From JAJCYL01 sp963664285 (GTDB taxonomy: Bacteria; Bacteroidota; Bacteroidia; Cytophagales; Cyclobacteriaceae): a stretch of 64,000 nt of DNA. Location of the stretch: positions 124,001 to 188,000 of the forward strand of contig CAXXNX010000047.1 of NCBI GenBank assembly GCA_963664285.2. The letters run 5' to 3'. Both the position numbers and the translations under genes were made by a program. The notes beneath the pieces were generated by a model. The model was not told the origin of the DNA and did no database searches. It saw only the letters and a program-made list of their open reading frames with translations. Below, piece after piece: positions 1-9,410 of the stretch (position 1 is the first letter of the stretch; every line of letters starts with the position of its first letter).

Positions 1-1467
1 AAAGCTCTATTGTGTTCTTATGGAAGAACATTTTTTTGATTAAATCAAACTGTTTAACTGATCGGTCAGTTCACCGTAAGCAAATCGCCCAGCAGGTATT
101 GATATCTAAAGGCTCTTGAGAATTGTATTGTCAATGATCTTTTCCTTTCTTTCAGGCACGCCCCAACCTTCATCAGGTAAAGCCGGATATTGTCCACTTG
201 CCATCGTTTAGCAAAGTGGTGTTTTGTTTTGGCAATTAATAATTTAATCTGCCGGAACATTTCATAACAGAGGGTAGCGATGATTAAACGCATGAAATTG
301 GCCCAGTAGCGATGACAGGAAAGCCGGTCGGAATAAGTCATGTTTTTGAGTTCCTTTATTCGATTTTCACTGGCATCACCTCGCTTGACATAAAAATCAA
401 AGTAAATCTGTTGAGCGGTCATCGCTTCAAAGTTGCTCACAAAGTAACGGACATTCATTCCTTTTCCGGTAGACTCCACTTTGGCGTACAGCTTTTCAGA
501 ACGATCCCAGCTTTTGGCCTGGTAAGTAAACGGGCCAACAAACTCTTGATGTTTAATGATTTTTGAAGCATATTCCTTTTTTACTTCAATGATAGTCTGT
601 TTGGTAAAAGTCTTTAAAACTTCATTACTACTAATACCTAAACAAAATTGAAGGTCAAACTGCTTAGCTATCCGATAAAAAGATGCTCCTGAAAAGCCAC
701 TATCCGCTCGAATAAGGATCTTTACTGAGGGCAGTTTTTTTCTGATTTTAATGACAATCCTTTTCAATAAGGCCACAAACCATTTGTTGGAGTGACAATT
801 GCCCGGACGTAGTACTGGTAAAATGACCTGACCGGTGTTCCCGTCCTTAAAGAACAACTCATGGTACATAGTCTGTCCATAATAGCCATTATACAAACTG
901 AGTTGTTGGGATCCATGAGTAGGGTCATCGGCACCATCTACATCAATGATGATTTGACCAGTCTTCTCTTTCAACTCCTCTACATAACGGTCTACAAACC
1001 ATTGACTCATCTGGTAGATCAGACTCCGATCAGCCTTGTTTTCAAATCGACTTAAAGTAGGCTGGGAACATAATCCGCTATCTAGTACTTTACGGATCAC
1101 CGGATCCTCTCGGAGTTTTTGTTCGTCATTGCAATCCTGATAGCCCTGCATCATTAAAAACACCCGTTGGCGAAGCATTTCTTCATAAGTGTATTCGATA
1201 AAAAAGGGGTTTCGATAGTCAGGAATCAGTGCGGCGAAGCTTTTTAATAGACCGGTCTTTCTCTCTACTTTTTCACTTAACAATATCGCTCCGTCTGAGC
1301 TAATCGCTGATGCTGAAAAATCAAATTTAAAAGCTTGTTTTCCTCGATAAAATACGGTATCTTTTTCCTTATATTCAGGCATAAATTAATTGCTTATTTT
1401 GTTGTCTAACTATCTCAATATAAGCAATTTATGCCTGTTTTTTATTGTCTACTATGAATTTTTCGGG
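1..1467 (-). mobile_element. IS1380-family element, copy 1 (runs off the window start)
   Basis: The element carries a full-length transposase on the minus strand. Its left terminal repeat lies at 1450-1467 and is followed by TTAA at 1468-1471. The other end lies outside the window. The body matches the six other copies in the window almost base for base, which indicates a recent burst. Its neighbour on the right is an IS5-type element only 7 bp away. Confidence 0.93.
66..1382 (-). CDS. IS1380-family DDE transposase (copy 1)
   Basis: This 438-residue transposase should cut and paste its own element. The DDE residues, numbered from the intact copies, are D147/D149 in the DVDG motif, D227 in RADSG and E339 in SENRIK. 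This copy reads DVDGADDP where the others read DVDGTDDP, a Thr-to-Ala change right beside the first catalytic aspartates that could weaken it. The length equals the intact copies. The start ATG sits inside the right arm of a stem-loop in the leader. The family assignment rests on the DVDGT, LRPGN and RADSGF signatures. Confidence 0.93.
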   Translation of the reverse strand: MPEYKEKDTVFYRGKQAFKFDFSASAISSDGAILLSEKVERKTGLLKSFAALIPDYRNPFFIEYTYEEMLRQRVFLMMQGYQDCNDEQKLREDPVIRKVLDSGLCSQPTLSRFENKADRSLIYQMSQWFVDRYVEELKEKTGQIIIDVDGADDPTHGSQQLSLYNGYYGQTMYHELFFKDGNTGQVILPVLRPGNCHSNKWFVALLKRIVIKIRKKLPSVKILIRADSGFSGASFYRIAKQFDLQFCLGISSNEVLKTFTKQTIIEVKKEYASKIIKHQEFVGPFTYQAKSWDRSEKLYAKVESTGKGMNVRYFVSNFEAMTAQQIYFDFYVKRGDASENRIKELKNMTYSDRLSCHRYWANFMRLIIATLCYEMFRQIKLLIAKTKHHFAKRWQVDNIRLYLMKVGACLKERKRSLTIQFSRAFRYQYLLGDLLTVN

Positions 1468-1544
1468 TTAAGTTTCTTAGGGCGTCTTTGAATAAATTAA
1501 GATTCTGATAATCAAAGAGTTAAAAGAGGTTTGAAAGGATAAAG

Positions 1545-1587
1545 AACCCCAAAATCGGCCGAATAGGGCTTTTTTCGGGGTTTTTGT
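1545..1587 (+). terminator. Terminator-like hairpin upstream of the IS5-type transposase
   Basis: The arms AACCCC (1545-1550) and GGGGTT (1577-1582) pair, with A-rich and T-rich extensions and a T-rich tail after the second arm. It lies between the left end and the transposase start. It would plausibly stop outside transcription from entering the transposase gene, a common self-limiting device in insertion sequences. Confidence 0.5.
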
Positions 1588-1632
1588 TTTGCTAGATTGT
1601 GGTGTAGAACACATCTAACACCACAAATTAGA

Positions 1633-2979
1633 ATGCAAAAAAGGCTTTTCCAACCCGAATATGGTTTAACTCCAAAATGGTATTTGTTTAAGAGCAGTAA
1701 ATTGGGTGCAGTTTATGATAGTCTACCGTGGAATCAGTTAGCGGACTGCCTGCCTGAAGAAAATAACGGACCTGGTGCTCCCCGGGGGTTTTCCTCAAAA
1801 GGGATGTTTGCGCTGATGTTTCTTAAGTCCTACCTGAGTATCAGTGATGAGAAACTAATAGAACGCTTTAACTCCGATTGGAGCCTACAGTTGTTCTGTG
1901 GCAAAATGTTATCAGACACAGAGAAGATTCGAGACAATGCTATCGTAAGCCGCATCCGCAGTTATCTGGCTGAGCATACAGACTGGCAACAGCTCCAACA
2001 AATATTGATCGAACATTGGAAAAGAGACATGAATAATACCCATGTGCTTTTAATGGACGCTACCTGTTATGAGAGTTATATCCGTTTTCCTACTGATGTA
2101 AAGCTGTTATGGGAATGCTGCCATTGGGTGTTTGAAAAGCAATTGTTCCGATGGTGTAAAGTAGTGAGAAAGAAAAGGCCTCGCTCCAAATATGTTGAAC
2201 AAAAGCGCAGACAACGCGATTATGAGAAAAGACGCAGGAAGACCTATAAAGAAGGACGTAAGCGTAAAAAAGCCCTGTTGTATCTGCTACACAAGGGGTT
2301 GATCCAACTTCAACAAGTTCTCAACGATGCTAAACTGCCACTGCTTAATGAGCAGGAAAGAGATTACCTGAGAACCATCAAAAAAGTACTTGAACAACAG
2401 CAGTTCCTACAAACCCACCCGGCCAAAGAGTTAAAAAACCGCATCGTATCATTGGCAAAACCCTATGTCAGGCCGATAGTCAGGGGAAAAGAGAACAAAA
2501 GAGTTGAGTTTGGCATGAAGGTACATATGCTGCAAGTGGATGGGATCTGCATGATTGAGTGTATGAATTTCAACGCTTTCAATGAATCCACCCGGCTCAA
2601 GATTAGTACTGTAAAGCACAAACGACACTTTGGAGCACTTAATCAATTGGGAGCTGACCTGATCTATGCCACAAATGCCAATCGAAGATTTTGCACCAAA
2701 AAGAAAATCTTCACTTGCTTTCCTAAGAAAGGCCCCCAACCTCTTACTAAACAAGACAGTCGGCTCAGTGGACTCATCGCCAATCAAAGGGCTACAGTGA
2801 TGGAAGGCAGCTTCGGTGACCACAAAACTCATTACGGGACCAACAGGATTAAAGTTAAAGGAGAGAAAAATGAAAGACTGTTTGTCTTTTTTGCTGTGAT
2901 GACCGCTAACGCAGTAAAAATTAGTAAAAGAAAACTATTGCTAAATACAGTTGATCCACCATTCCAACAGGCCGCATAA
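1633..2979 (+). CDS. IS5-type DDE transposase
   Basis: This transposase has an N-terminal DUF772-like domain (FALMFLKSYLSISDEKLIERF) and a DDE-type core. The first Asp lies in LLMDATCYES, an Asp lies in LGADLIYATNANR, and the Glu lies in VMEGSFGDHK. A basic stretch near the middle (repeated KRRR/RKKA) is typical of the insertion in this group. The ATG at 1633 was chosen because the protein then starts MQKRLFQPEYG, as relatives do. An in-frame ATG at 1597 would add 12 residues. The exact subgroup (IS5 or IS1182-like) is uncertain. Confidence 0.85.
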   Translation: MQKRLFQPEYGLTPKWYLFKSSKLGAVYDSLPWNQLADCLPEENNGPGAPRGFSSKGMFALMFLKSYLSISDEKLIERFNSDWSLQLFCGKMLSDTEKIRDNAIVSRIRSYLAEHTDWQQLQQILIEHWKRDMNNTHVLLMDATCYESYIRFPTDVKLLWECCHWVFEKQLFRWCKVVRKKRPRSKYVEQKRRQRDYEKRRRKTYKEGRKRKKALLYLLHKGLIQLQQVLNDAKLPLLNEQERDYLRTIKKVLEQQQFLQTHPAKELKNRIVSLAKPYVRPIVRGKENKRVEFGMKVHMLQVDGICMIECMNFNAFNESTRLKISTVKHKRHFGALNQLGADLIYATNANRRFCTKKKIFTCFPKKGPQPLTKQDSRLSGLIANQRATVMEGSFGDHKTHYGTNRIKVKGEKNERLFVFFAVMTANAVKISKRKLLLNTVDPPFQQAA

Positions 2980-3222
2980 CTAAAAAACAAAAGTTCGTTT
3001 TCTACTTCAAAGGAAGCACTATGTCTATACACCAAAAACGCACTTTCAAACTCTATTTTGTAACAAAAATTGTACTCTTTCAAGAGCAGGTAATCAGTAT
3101 GATGATCAATCTCTCCTCTATTGAAAATCCTGATCCCATTTTTAACCCCTCTTTCTTCTCGCTGAACTAATTTTCAAGGACGCCCTTCTTAATTAACATA
3201 TCAATGATTACGCGATAGTTAA

Positions 3223-4843
3223 CCCGAAAAATTCATAGTAGACAATAAAAAACAGGCATAAATTGCTTATATTGAGATAGTTAGACAACAAAATAAGCAA
3301 TTAATTTATGCCTGAATATAAGGAAAAAGATACCGTATTTTATCGAGGAAAACAAGCTTTTAAATTTGATTTTTCAGCATCAGCGATTAGCTCAGACGGA
3401 GCGATATTGTTAAGTGAAAAAGTAGAGAGAAAGACTGGTCTATTAAAAAGCTTCGCCGCACTGATTCCTGACTATCGAAACCCCTTTTTTATCGAATACA
3501 CTTATGAAGAAATGCTTCGCCAACGGGTGTTTTTAATGATGCAGGGCTATCAGGATTGCAATGACGAACAAAAACTCCGAGAGGATCCGGTGATCCGTAA
3601 AGTACTAGATAGCGGATTATGTTCCCAGCCTACTTTAAGTCGATTTGAAAACAAGGCCGATCGGAGTCTGATCTACCAGATGAGTCAATGGTTTGTAGAC
3701 CGTTATGTAGAGGAGTTGAAAGAGAAGACTGGTCAAATCATCATTGATGTAGATGGTACCGATGACCCTACTCATGGATCCCAACAACTCAGTTTGTATA
3801 ATGGCTATTATGGACAGACTATGTACCATGAGTTGTTCTTTAAGGACGGGAACACCGGTCAGGTCATTTTACCAGTACTACGTCCGGGCAATTGTCACTC
3901 CAACAATATGGTTTGTGGCCTTATTGAAAAGGATTGTCATTAAAATCAGAAAAAAACTGCCCTCAGTAAAGATCCTTATTCGAGCGGATAGTGGCTTTTC
4001 AGGAGCATCTTTTTATCGGATAGCTAAGCAGTTTGACCTTCAATTTTGTTTAGGTATTAGTAGTAATGAAGTTTTAAAGACTTTTACCAAACAGACTATC
4101 ATTGAAGTAAAAAAGGAATATGCTTCAAAAATCATCAAACATCAAGAGTTTGTTGGCCCGTTTACTTACCAGGCCAAAAGCTGGGATCGTTCTGAAAAGC
4201 TGTACGCCAAAGTGGAGTCTACCGGAAAAGGAATGAATGTCCGTTACTTTGTGAGCAACTTTGAAGCGATGACCGCTCAACAGATTTACTTTGATTTTTA
4301 TGTCAAGCGAGGTGATGCCAGTGAAAATCGAATAAAGGAACTCAAAAACATGACTTATTCCGACCGGCTTTCCTGTCATCGCTACTGGGCCAATTTCATG
4401 CGTTTAATCATCGCTACCCTCTGTTATGAAATGTTCCGGCAGATTAAATTATTAATTGCCAAAACAAAACACCACTTTGCTAAACGATGGCAAGTGGACA
4501 ATATCCGGCTTTACCTGATGAAGGTTGGGGCGTGCCTGAAAGAAAGGAAAAGATCATTGACAATACAATTCTCAAGAGCCTTTAGATATCAATACCTGCT
4601 GGGCGATTTGCTTACGGTGAACTGACCGATCAGTTAAACAGTTTGTTTAATCAAAAAAATGTTCTTCCATAAGAACACAATAGAGCTTTGACTGAAAATT
4701 GAAAAATTCTAACAAAAAAACGCTCTAATGTCCTTTGAAATCCAGAAACCTGGTTGATCTTCAAATTAATACATACACTCCAATCAAAAATAGTTAGCAA
4801 CCCATTATTAATCCCAAAATTGGTGGCCTATGAATAATGCGGG
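3223..4843 (+). mobile_element. IS1380-family element, copy 2
   Basis: This is a complete element of 1621 bp with imperfect inverted ends starting CCCG. It has TTAA on both sides (3219-3222 and 4844-4847), which fits a 4-bp TTAA target duplication. The right flank continues directly into a DUF4386 gene fragment, whose 5' part is missing on the other side. Confidence 0.92.
3308..4625 (+). pseudogene. IS1380 transposase, frameshifted (copy 2)
   Basis: The first 200 residues are identical to the intact copies. At about 3902 the sequence has one extra base (AACAATATGG against AACAAATGG), which ends the first frame at 3943. The rest of the protein continues in the next frame to 4625. All DDE residues are encoded, but not in one frame. 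It is either inactive or the result of a base-calling error. Confidence 0.88.
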
Positions 4844-4920
4844 TTAAGACTATTTCTCAGCGCATTTTATGAGTTTGGTTGTTTTTAGCCTGGGTGCTTC
4901 AGCGTTTTATTATTTATAAT

Positions 4921-6325
4921 CAGTAGTGTCCGGTAAAAATAAGAAAGCCATTCAAATTGCTACGATTTGATAAATAGGGGCAATAAATAGGCATTATCAC
5001 AAAAGCAGGCCCATGTTGATTTATTTAAGTTGGGAACAATGAAGGTTGGCGTTGTTGATTGTTTTTGATTAAGGTTTTATCTGGGTCATTAAGGAAGTCA
5101 AACAATGAGATATAGGCCATCAGATGGAACCTGACAAGGGCTACCATATTTGAATAGGCCCATTTTCTTTTCAATTGCCTTTTGACTACCTCTAACAATA
5201 GCATGGCAATCATAGAAGTCCATAATTGAATTTCAATGGCGTTGACATTATCGCCTAAGAAATATTTGACTGGAAAGTTCTGTTTTAGTTTTTTAAACAG
5301 GAGTTCAATTTGCCAGCGATATTTATAAATCAATGCAATAGAGCCTGCATCAATTTGCATATCGTTAGTAACAAAAATGAATAATCGTTGGTATTTATCA
5401 TCCCAATAGGCAATCCTTCGCTGTAAATGATCATATTTTTTGCCTTCTACTGAATACTGGACAGTTATTTTTTCATCCTTGATGACTCCCTGGTCAACAT
5501 GGTCGGGGATATCAAACTCTTCGATGGGTTGGTATAAAGCATTATCTCTCATCCGGGTGATGTAGTGGACACCAGTTTTGCTCCAAAGCTGGTATTGGTA
5601 ATAGTCAACATACCCTTTGTCCATCACTATGTAAGACCCTTCTGGTAAGTTTAGATATTGTAAGAAAGTGTGATCGTGTGTTGTGGCCGCAGTAAACCTG
5701 ACCAAACAAGGCATCAACTCAATGGCATGCACCAGGGTGTGGGCTTTGATCCCTCCCTTGCTACGGCCATCCCTTCGGGGGCCTACCGGCCACCTTCAAA
5801 ATGTCTTTGAACAAAGAGAAAACAGTTGAATCCACTATGTAAAGCTGCTTGAACAGTTCTAATTCTATTCGGCTGTCCGATAAAACATGATGCCACTTTC
5901 GATAAAGGTCCATATAAATCTCCCTGAACACTTCACTGCTCCTTCTTTTGTTACTATCAGAAAGGGTTGATCGACGACAACTCCGTATTAAACCCAGGTG
6001 CCGAAGTTTCCCCTCACTGGCCAAAAAGACCTGTTGTAAGCTCTCGAAGTGCTGTGGCCCCACATAATGTGCTGTACAGCATGGTCACCAAATGATCCCA
6101 TGTCTTAAAATATTTGCTATATCGATCTGATTGGCGCTTTTTAGCTATACGAGAAACTGAGCTTTTATCAATCAGTGAAAGAAGTTGTGCCAGGATCGGC
6201 TGTCCGGTAAAGTTTGTACTTTTATTCATGCGTTGTTTTTCTTGGTCGGACTTGAAAAACTAAGGCATTGGCAGGTAGGTTTCCCTACCTGCCCCTTTTT
6301 TTAAACTCTTTACCGGACACTACTG
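4921..6325 (-). mobile_element. IS4-family element with perfect CAGTAGTGTCCGGTAAA-type ends
   Basis: The 13-bp ends CAGTAGTGTCCGG are exactly inverted at 4921-4933 and 6313-6325. The element is 1405 bp with one transposase gene on the minus strand. It interrupts the DUF4386 gene. The A/T-rich flanks look like a target duplication damaged by a few indels, so no exact duplication can be given. Confidence 0.85.
5025..6229 (-). pseudogene. IS4-family transposase, broken by two frameshifts
   Basis: Reading leftwards, the first piece (6229-6014) is a DUF4372-like N-terminal domain. The second (to 5761) holds the first catalytic Asp in IVDSTVFSLF. The third (5732-5025) holds VMDKGYVDYYQY and the Y-R-E-K signature in YRWQIELLFKKLK. 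The frame changes near 6040 and 5745. With those repaired, the protein would be about 400 residues and catalytically complete, so the damage is small and recent, or is sequencing error. Confidence 0.85.
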
Positions 6326-6341
6326 ATTTATTATATAAATC

Positions 6342-7416
6342 GGCTAAGTTCTAAATAACACAGCAATTATTATTATCTTCGCTATATGATATCAAGTCAA
6401 GAGATCAAAAATTTATTTGCACAATTGCCGATAAGTTCCCAAACCGAATTGTTGGATGAGTTGCTCCAGGAGCAGGAATTACAAGGCAAAGTATTGATTG
6501 CCGCTCAACAACAAATAGCAGAGAAAAGAAAGAAGAAACCCTGTCCAAATTGCACAAGCGAGAAGGTATATAAGAGGGGCAGACAAAAAGGTGTGCAGAT
6601 GTATCAGTGCAATGAATGTAAAAGATGGTACAGTGAAACAACAGGGACACCTTTGTATGACATCAAGCTTAAATCAAAATGGCAATCTTATCTGCGCTGC
6701 ATGGAGCAGGGCATGCCGATAAAAAAGATAGCAAAACAAATCGGAATAAGCATCCAGACAAGCTTCGACTGGCGGCATAAGATATTGAGTTCACTAAATG
6801 AGTTTGTTCCCGAACAGTTATCCTCGGAAGTAGAATGTGATGAATTGGAACTGGCACTTAACAACAAGGGCAGTCGAAATTTAGATAGGGCAGCAAGAAA
6901 GAGGGGAAACGATTTCATACGGAATATGGGAAAGGAAGAGGTCACAGTTGTCCAGGTAGTAACAGCGGTTGAACGCAAGGGGGAGAAGTACCTTAAAGCT
7001 GTTGCATCAAAACGGCTGAGCAAAGAAGAAATTTCAAAGGCATTGGATGGGAAGTTGGCCTACGGTGCAACCTTGATTACAGATAAGCACCCTTCTTATA
7101 AGGCTTTTACCAAAGACAACCCCTCCATAAAGCACAAAGCGCTATTGGCCAAAGATCATGTGGATAGAGATGATAAAACAATCCATCTGCAAAAAGTAAA
7201 CAATGTTCACACTCAACTTAGGACATTCTTACGCCCATTCAATGGTGTCAGTTCCAAATATTTGCAAAACTACCTGAATTGGTATGCTTATGCTGACCGA
7301 ATAAGAGAGAGTAAAACAACTTTGAAACAATGGTTTCTGACTATGCTATTAACGGATCAAGCCTATCATCTGTATGAGCTATTTAAACAAAATGCTGTTA
7401 TAATTATAACTTAGCT
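6342..7416 (+). mobile_element. IS1595-family element, complete, 8-bp target duplication TATAAATC
   Basis: The ends are GGCTAAGTT on the left and AACTTAGCT on the right, with similarity inward to ACAGCA. TATAAATC is present at 6334-6341 and 7417-7424, the 8-bp duplication expected of the family. The element is 1075 bp. It lies 16 bp from the IS4 element inside the same DUF4386 gene. A second damaged copy lies near 14413-15573. Confidence 0.93.
6386..7414 (+). CDS. IS1595-family transposase (ISXO2-like)
   Basis: This is a protein of 342 residues. It has a zinc ribbon (C53, C56, C75, C78), a helix-turn-helix region around IKKIAKQIGISIQTSFDWR, and an ISXO2-type nuclease domain with D152 in VECDELEL and D233 in ITDKHPSY. 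The third acidic position is not obvious; the VHTQLRTFLRPFNGV segment occupies that place. The gene is intact, ends 2 bp before the right end of the element, and is flanked by perfect target duplications, so it is probably active or recently so. Confidence 0.92.
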   Translation: MISSQEIKNLFAQLPISSQTELLDELLQEQELQGKVLIAAQQQIAEKRKKKPCPNCTSEKVYKRGRQKGVQMYQCNECKRWYSETTGTPLYDIKLKSKWQSYLRCMEQGMPIKKIAKQIGISIQTSFDWRHKILSSLNEFVPEQLSSEVECDELELALNNKGSRNLDRAARKRGNDFIRNMGKEEVTVVQVVTAVERKGEKYLKAVASKRLSKEEISKALDGKLAYGATLITDKHPSYKAFTKDNPSIKHKALLAKDHVDRDDKTIHLQKVNNVHTQLRTFLRPFNGVSSKYLQNYLNWYAYADRIRESKTTLKQWFLTMLLTDQAYHLYELFKQNAVIIIT

Positions 7417-7646
7417 TATAAATCAAAACTCATTCCACGATTTTTATCAATCTGGGGTCTTATTGCAGTCACCTTGGTGTTTATCGCAACTTGGTTACAG
7501 ATTTTCGGCCAAAGTGTGAGTATGTTTTTATTCTTCCAAATGGTTTGATTCAACTATTTTTAGCGATATGGCTTATAGTTAAAGGATTCAATTCACCGCA
7601 AATCGTTTCCCAGTCTACAACAGCAGATTTAAACGAGATAATATGA

Positions 7647-7932
7647 GCAGATCAATCAGCAGATAATCGAGTAGCCCGACGTGACGAGCTATAAACTCAT
7701 CACGTTGAGACCCTTACACTATATTCAGCTTTAATTTATGCTGTAATTGGACCAATATTGATAAAAAAGAGTTTTGGATGAAACCAAAACAATAGAGACT
7801 AATTAGCCAAAGCCCATGCTTAACTAGTGACCGCCCAATAATGATTATAATGACGTAGTTAGTCTTGTTAGCACCAGATAAGGGTGATTCTAATTTTTTC
7901 TTACCGAGGCAGTATATTATCTCCGTATGTTA
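7647..7932. other. Intergenic region without recognisable genes
   Basis: No reading frame with coding character is seen between the DUF4386 remnant and the DUF177 promoter. The sequence is A/T-rich. A short inverted stretch around 7678-7705 (CGTGACGAG and CTCATCACG) could form a hairpin, but it has no T-run and is not convincing as a terminator. Confidence 0.4.
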
Positions 7933-7940
7933 TAACTTTG
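7933..7940 (+). promoter_or_regulatory. Bacteroidota -7 box for the DUF177-rpmF-plsX-fabH cluster
   Basis: TAACTTTG is a perfect match to the Bacteroidota -7 consensus TAnnTTTG. No clear TTTG -33 box is found at the usual 19-21 bp. A transcript starting near 7946 would have a short leader. This supports the GTG start at 7970 of the DUF177 gene rather than any earlier in-frame start. Confidence 0.5.
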
Positions 7941-7969
7941 CGACCTTTCTCAAATTGAGAGGTTGGAGG

Positions 7970-8482
7970 GTGAGTTTTTTGGAACAATTCGAAATTAGAT
8001 TTGCCACACTTAAACCAGGCTTACATGATTTCCGGTTTGAGATAAGCGACTCTTTTTTCAAGGAATTCGAGGATAGTTTTATTGGGCATGGAAAAGGAGA
8101 ATGCCTTGTACAACTTGATAAGAAAACGAATCTACTCACATTCGATTTTGATATTAAAATCAGCGTAGAGTTGGTCTGTGACAGGAGCCTGGAGAAATTC
8201 CAGTATCCTATTGAATTGAAAGAACAGCTGATCGTAAAATTCGATGAGGAAGAATCTGAATTGGGAGAAGATATACTAACCATCAGTTGGAATAGCCAGG
8301 GGATCAATATTGCGCAAACAATTTATGAGTATATTTCTGTCTCAATACCGATGAAGAAAATTCATCCAAATTACTTGAGAGAGAATGAAAATGAGTTTGG
8401 AGAAATTATTTATAAATCTGAAAGTGATGCCTCTGAGGATACCATTGATCCTCGTTGGAATGATTTAAAAAATTTGAATTAA
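7970..8482 (+). CDS. DUF177 (YceD-like) protein, 23S rRNA accumulation family
   Basis: This is an acidic protein of 170 residues related to YceD/DUF177, a family linked to 23S rRNA and large-subunit maturation and almost always encoded just before rpmF. That is so here, with 13 bp between them. The GTG at 7970 (VSFLEQFEIRFATLKPG) gives the usual family start, is preceded by a GGAGG-like stretch, and lies downstream of the -7 box. An in-frame upstream extension to 7865 would overlap the promoter. The acidic C-terminus (SESDASEDTIDPRW) is typical. Family membership is sure; the biochemical role is inferred from relatives. Confidence 0.88.
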   Translation: MSFLEQFEIRFATLKPGLHDFRFEISDSFFKEFEDSFIGHGKGECLVQLDKKTNLLTFDFDIKISVELVCDRSLEKFQYPIELKEQLIVKFDEEESELGEDILTISWNSQGINIAQTIYEYISVSIPMKKIHPNYLRENENEFGEIIYKSESDASEDTIDPRWNDLKNLN

Positions 8483-8495
8483 AAGAAATTAGAAT

Positions 8496-8687
8496 ATGGC
8501 TCATCCTAAGCGGAAAATATCAAAAACAAGGAGAGATAAGAGGAGAACTCACTACAAAGCTGAACCTAAGAATTACGTGATCTGCCCAACAACAGGAGAA
8601 TACCATTTGCCTCACAGGGCATTCTGGCATGAGGGTAAGTTATACTACAAAGGAAAAGTCGTCCAGGAGAAAGAGGTACTCGCTTAA
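8496..8687 (+). CDS. rpmF: 50S ribosomal protein L32
   Basis: This 63-residue basic protein starts MAHPKRKISKTRRDKRRTH, the L32 signature that packs into the large ribosomal subunit. It lacks the four zinc-binding cysteines and keeps only one Cys (ICPTTGEYH). This is the zinc-independent form common in Bacteroidota, and a genome may carry it instead of, or besides, a zinc form. It sits between DUF177 and plsX, as in most bacteria. Confidence 0.96.
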   Translation: MAHPKRKISKTRRDKRRTHYKAEPKNYVICPTTGEYHLPHRAFWHEGKLYYKGKVVQEKEVLA

Positions 8688-8705
8688 TTAGGTTAGCCTT
8701 ACTCT

Positions 8706-9400
8706 ATGAGGATCGGTCTTGATGCAACAGGTGGGGACTTTGCTCCAGAGACCACCATTGCCGGAGCCCAATTGGCAATAGATGAGTTGCCACATCAGAC
8801 TGCTTTTGTCCTTTTAGGGGAGAAAGATCTTGTAACCAAAGAACTGGATAAACAAGAGATCAATACCGGTCTTTTTGAACTGGTGGATGCTCCTGAAATG
8901 ATTGGAATGGGAGAGCATCCAACCAAGGCGCTTACTACCAAACCAAATTCTGCTATTGCCCATGGATTTGGTCACTGTAAAGACAAAAGAGATAAATGCC
9001 TTCTGCACAATACCGGAGCGATGCATGTTGGGGCAATATTTACCATTAAGGCCATTGAGGGAATAATACGTCCCGGTATTTCCGGATTTGTGCATAGAGG
9101 GCCGTGATCTCTTCAATGACAAGGCTGATGTAATAATTTGTGATGGCTTTACCGGAAACGTAATTTTAAAACCTATAGAATCTTTTATGATGTGGTCAAA
9201 CGAAGGAATGTTAGCAATGAATTTTTGGATCGCTTTGACTATGAAGCGATTGGAGGCATCCGGTATTGGGGATAAACGCGAACGTGGTTATTGGTCATGG
9301 TGTTTCTAACACAATAGCCATAAAGAATATGGTATTATTGGCGTACCGTATGGCAGAATCAAATATTTATCTTAAAATTAAGGAAGCCTTCACCGAATAA
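8706..9400 (+). pseudogene. plsX: Phosphate acyltransferase PlsX, internally deleted and frameshifted
   Basis: PlsX makes acyl-phosphate from acyl-ACP for phospholipid synthesis and is normally about 315-340 residues. Here the N-terminus (MRIGLDATGGDFAPE) is good up to AIEGIIRPGISGF. Then about 65 residues are missing before IEGRDLFNDKADVIICDGFTGNV. After that the sequence shifts frame several times, near 9183, 9225 and 9262. The true C-terminal frame (NVVIGHGVSN, then RMAESNIYLKIKEAF) can be read by hand and ends at 9400. The spacing to fabH is normal. Either the gene has decayed or the consensus here is poor. Confidence 0.88.
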
Positions 9401-9410
9401 TCATCATCCT

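Larger units (their letters stand above)
1479..3186 (+). mobile_element. IS5-type insertion sequence, complete, 4-bp target duplication TCTT
   Basis: The inverted ends begin AGGGCGTCTTTGAA on the left and read AGGGCGTCCTTGAA from the right. They are flanked by TCTT at 1475-1478 and again at 3187-3190. The element is 1708 bp with one transposase gene. It inserted into a spacer of about 35 bp that separates two oppositely oriented IS1380 copies, so it arrived after, or together with, their juxtaposition. Confidence 0.85.
4848..7646 (+). pseudogene. DUF4386 membrane protein gene split by IS4 and IS1595
   Basis: The piece at 4848-4919 reads DYFSAHFMSLVVFSLGAS-FYYL. The piece from 7417 reads YKSKLIPRFLSIWGLIAV and, after a one-base shift near 7550, FLAIWLIVKGFN. 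Joined together, they form the typical C-terminal half of a DUF4386 integral membrane protein of unknown function. The 5' half is missing because IS1380 copy 2 abuts it. Two elements sit in the middle of the join. I infer sequential insertions; the gene cannot make a complete protein. Confidence 0.75.

Noticed and set aside
312..1055. Opposite-strand open frames over the IS1380 transposase (recurring in every copy)
   Set aside because: They are the reverse strand of a conserved transposase gene, carry no family signature and repeat only because the element repeats.
3255..3315. IS1380 leader hairpin as an attachment site or CRISPR-like repeat
   Set aside because: It occurs once per element and is explained by the element itself; there is no spacer array.
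7678..7705. Possible terminator hairpin upstream of the DUF177 gene
   Set aside because: The stem is short and no T-run follows.
8577..8640. L32 lacking zinc cysteines taken as a damaged gene
   Set aside because: Zinc-less L32 is common in Bacteroidota and the rest of the protein is normal.
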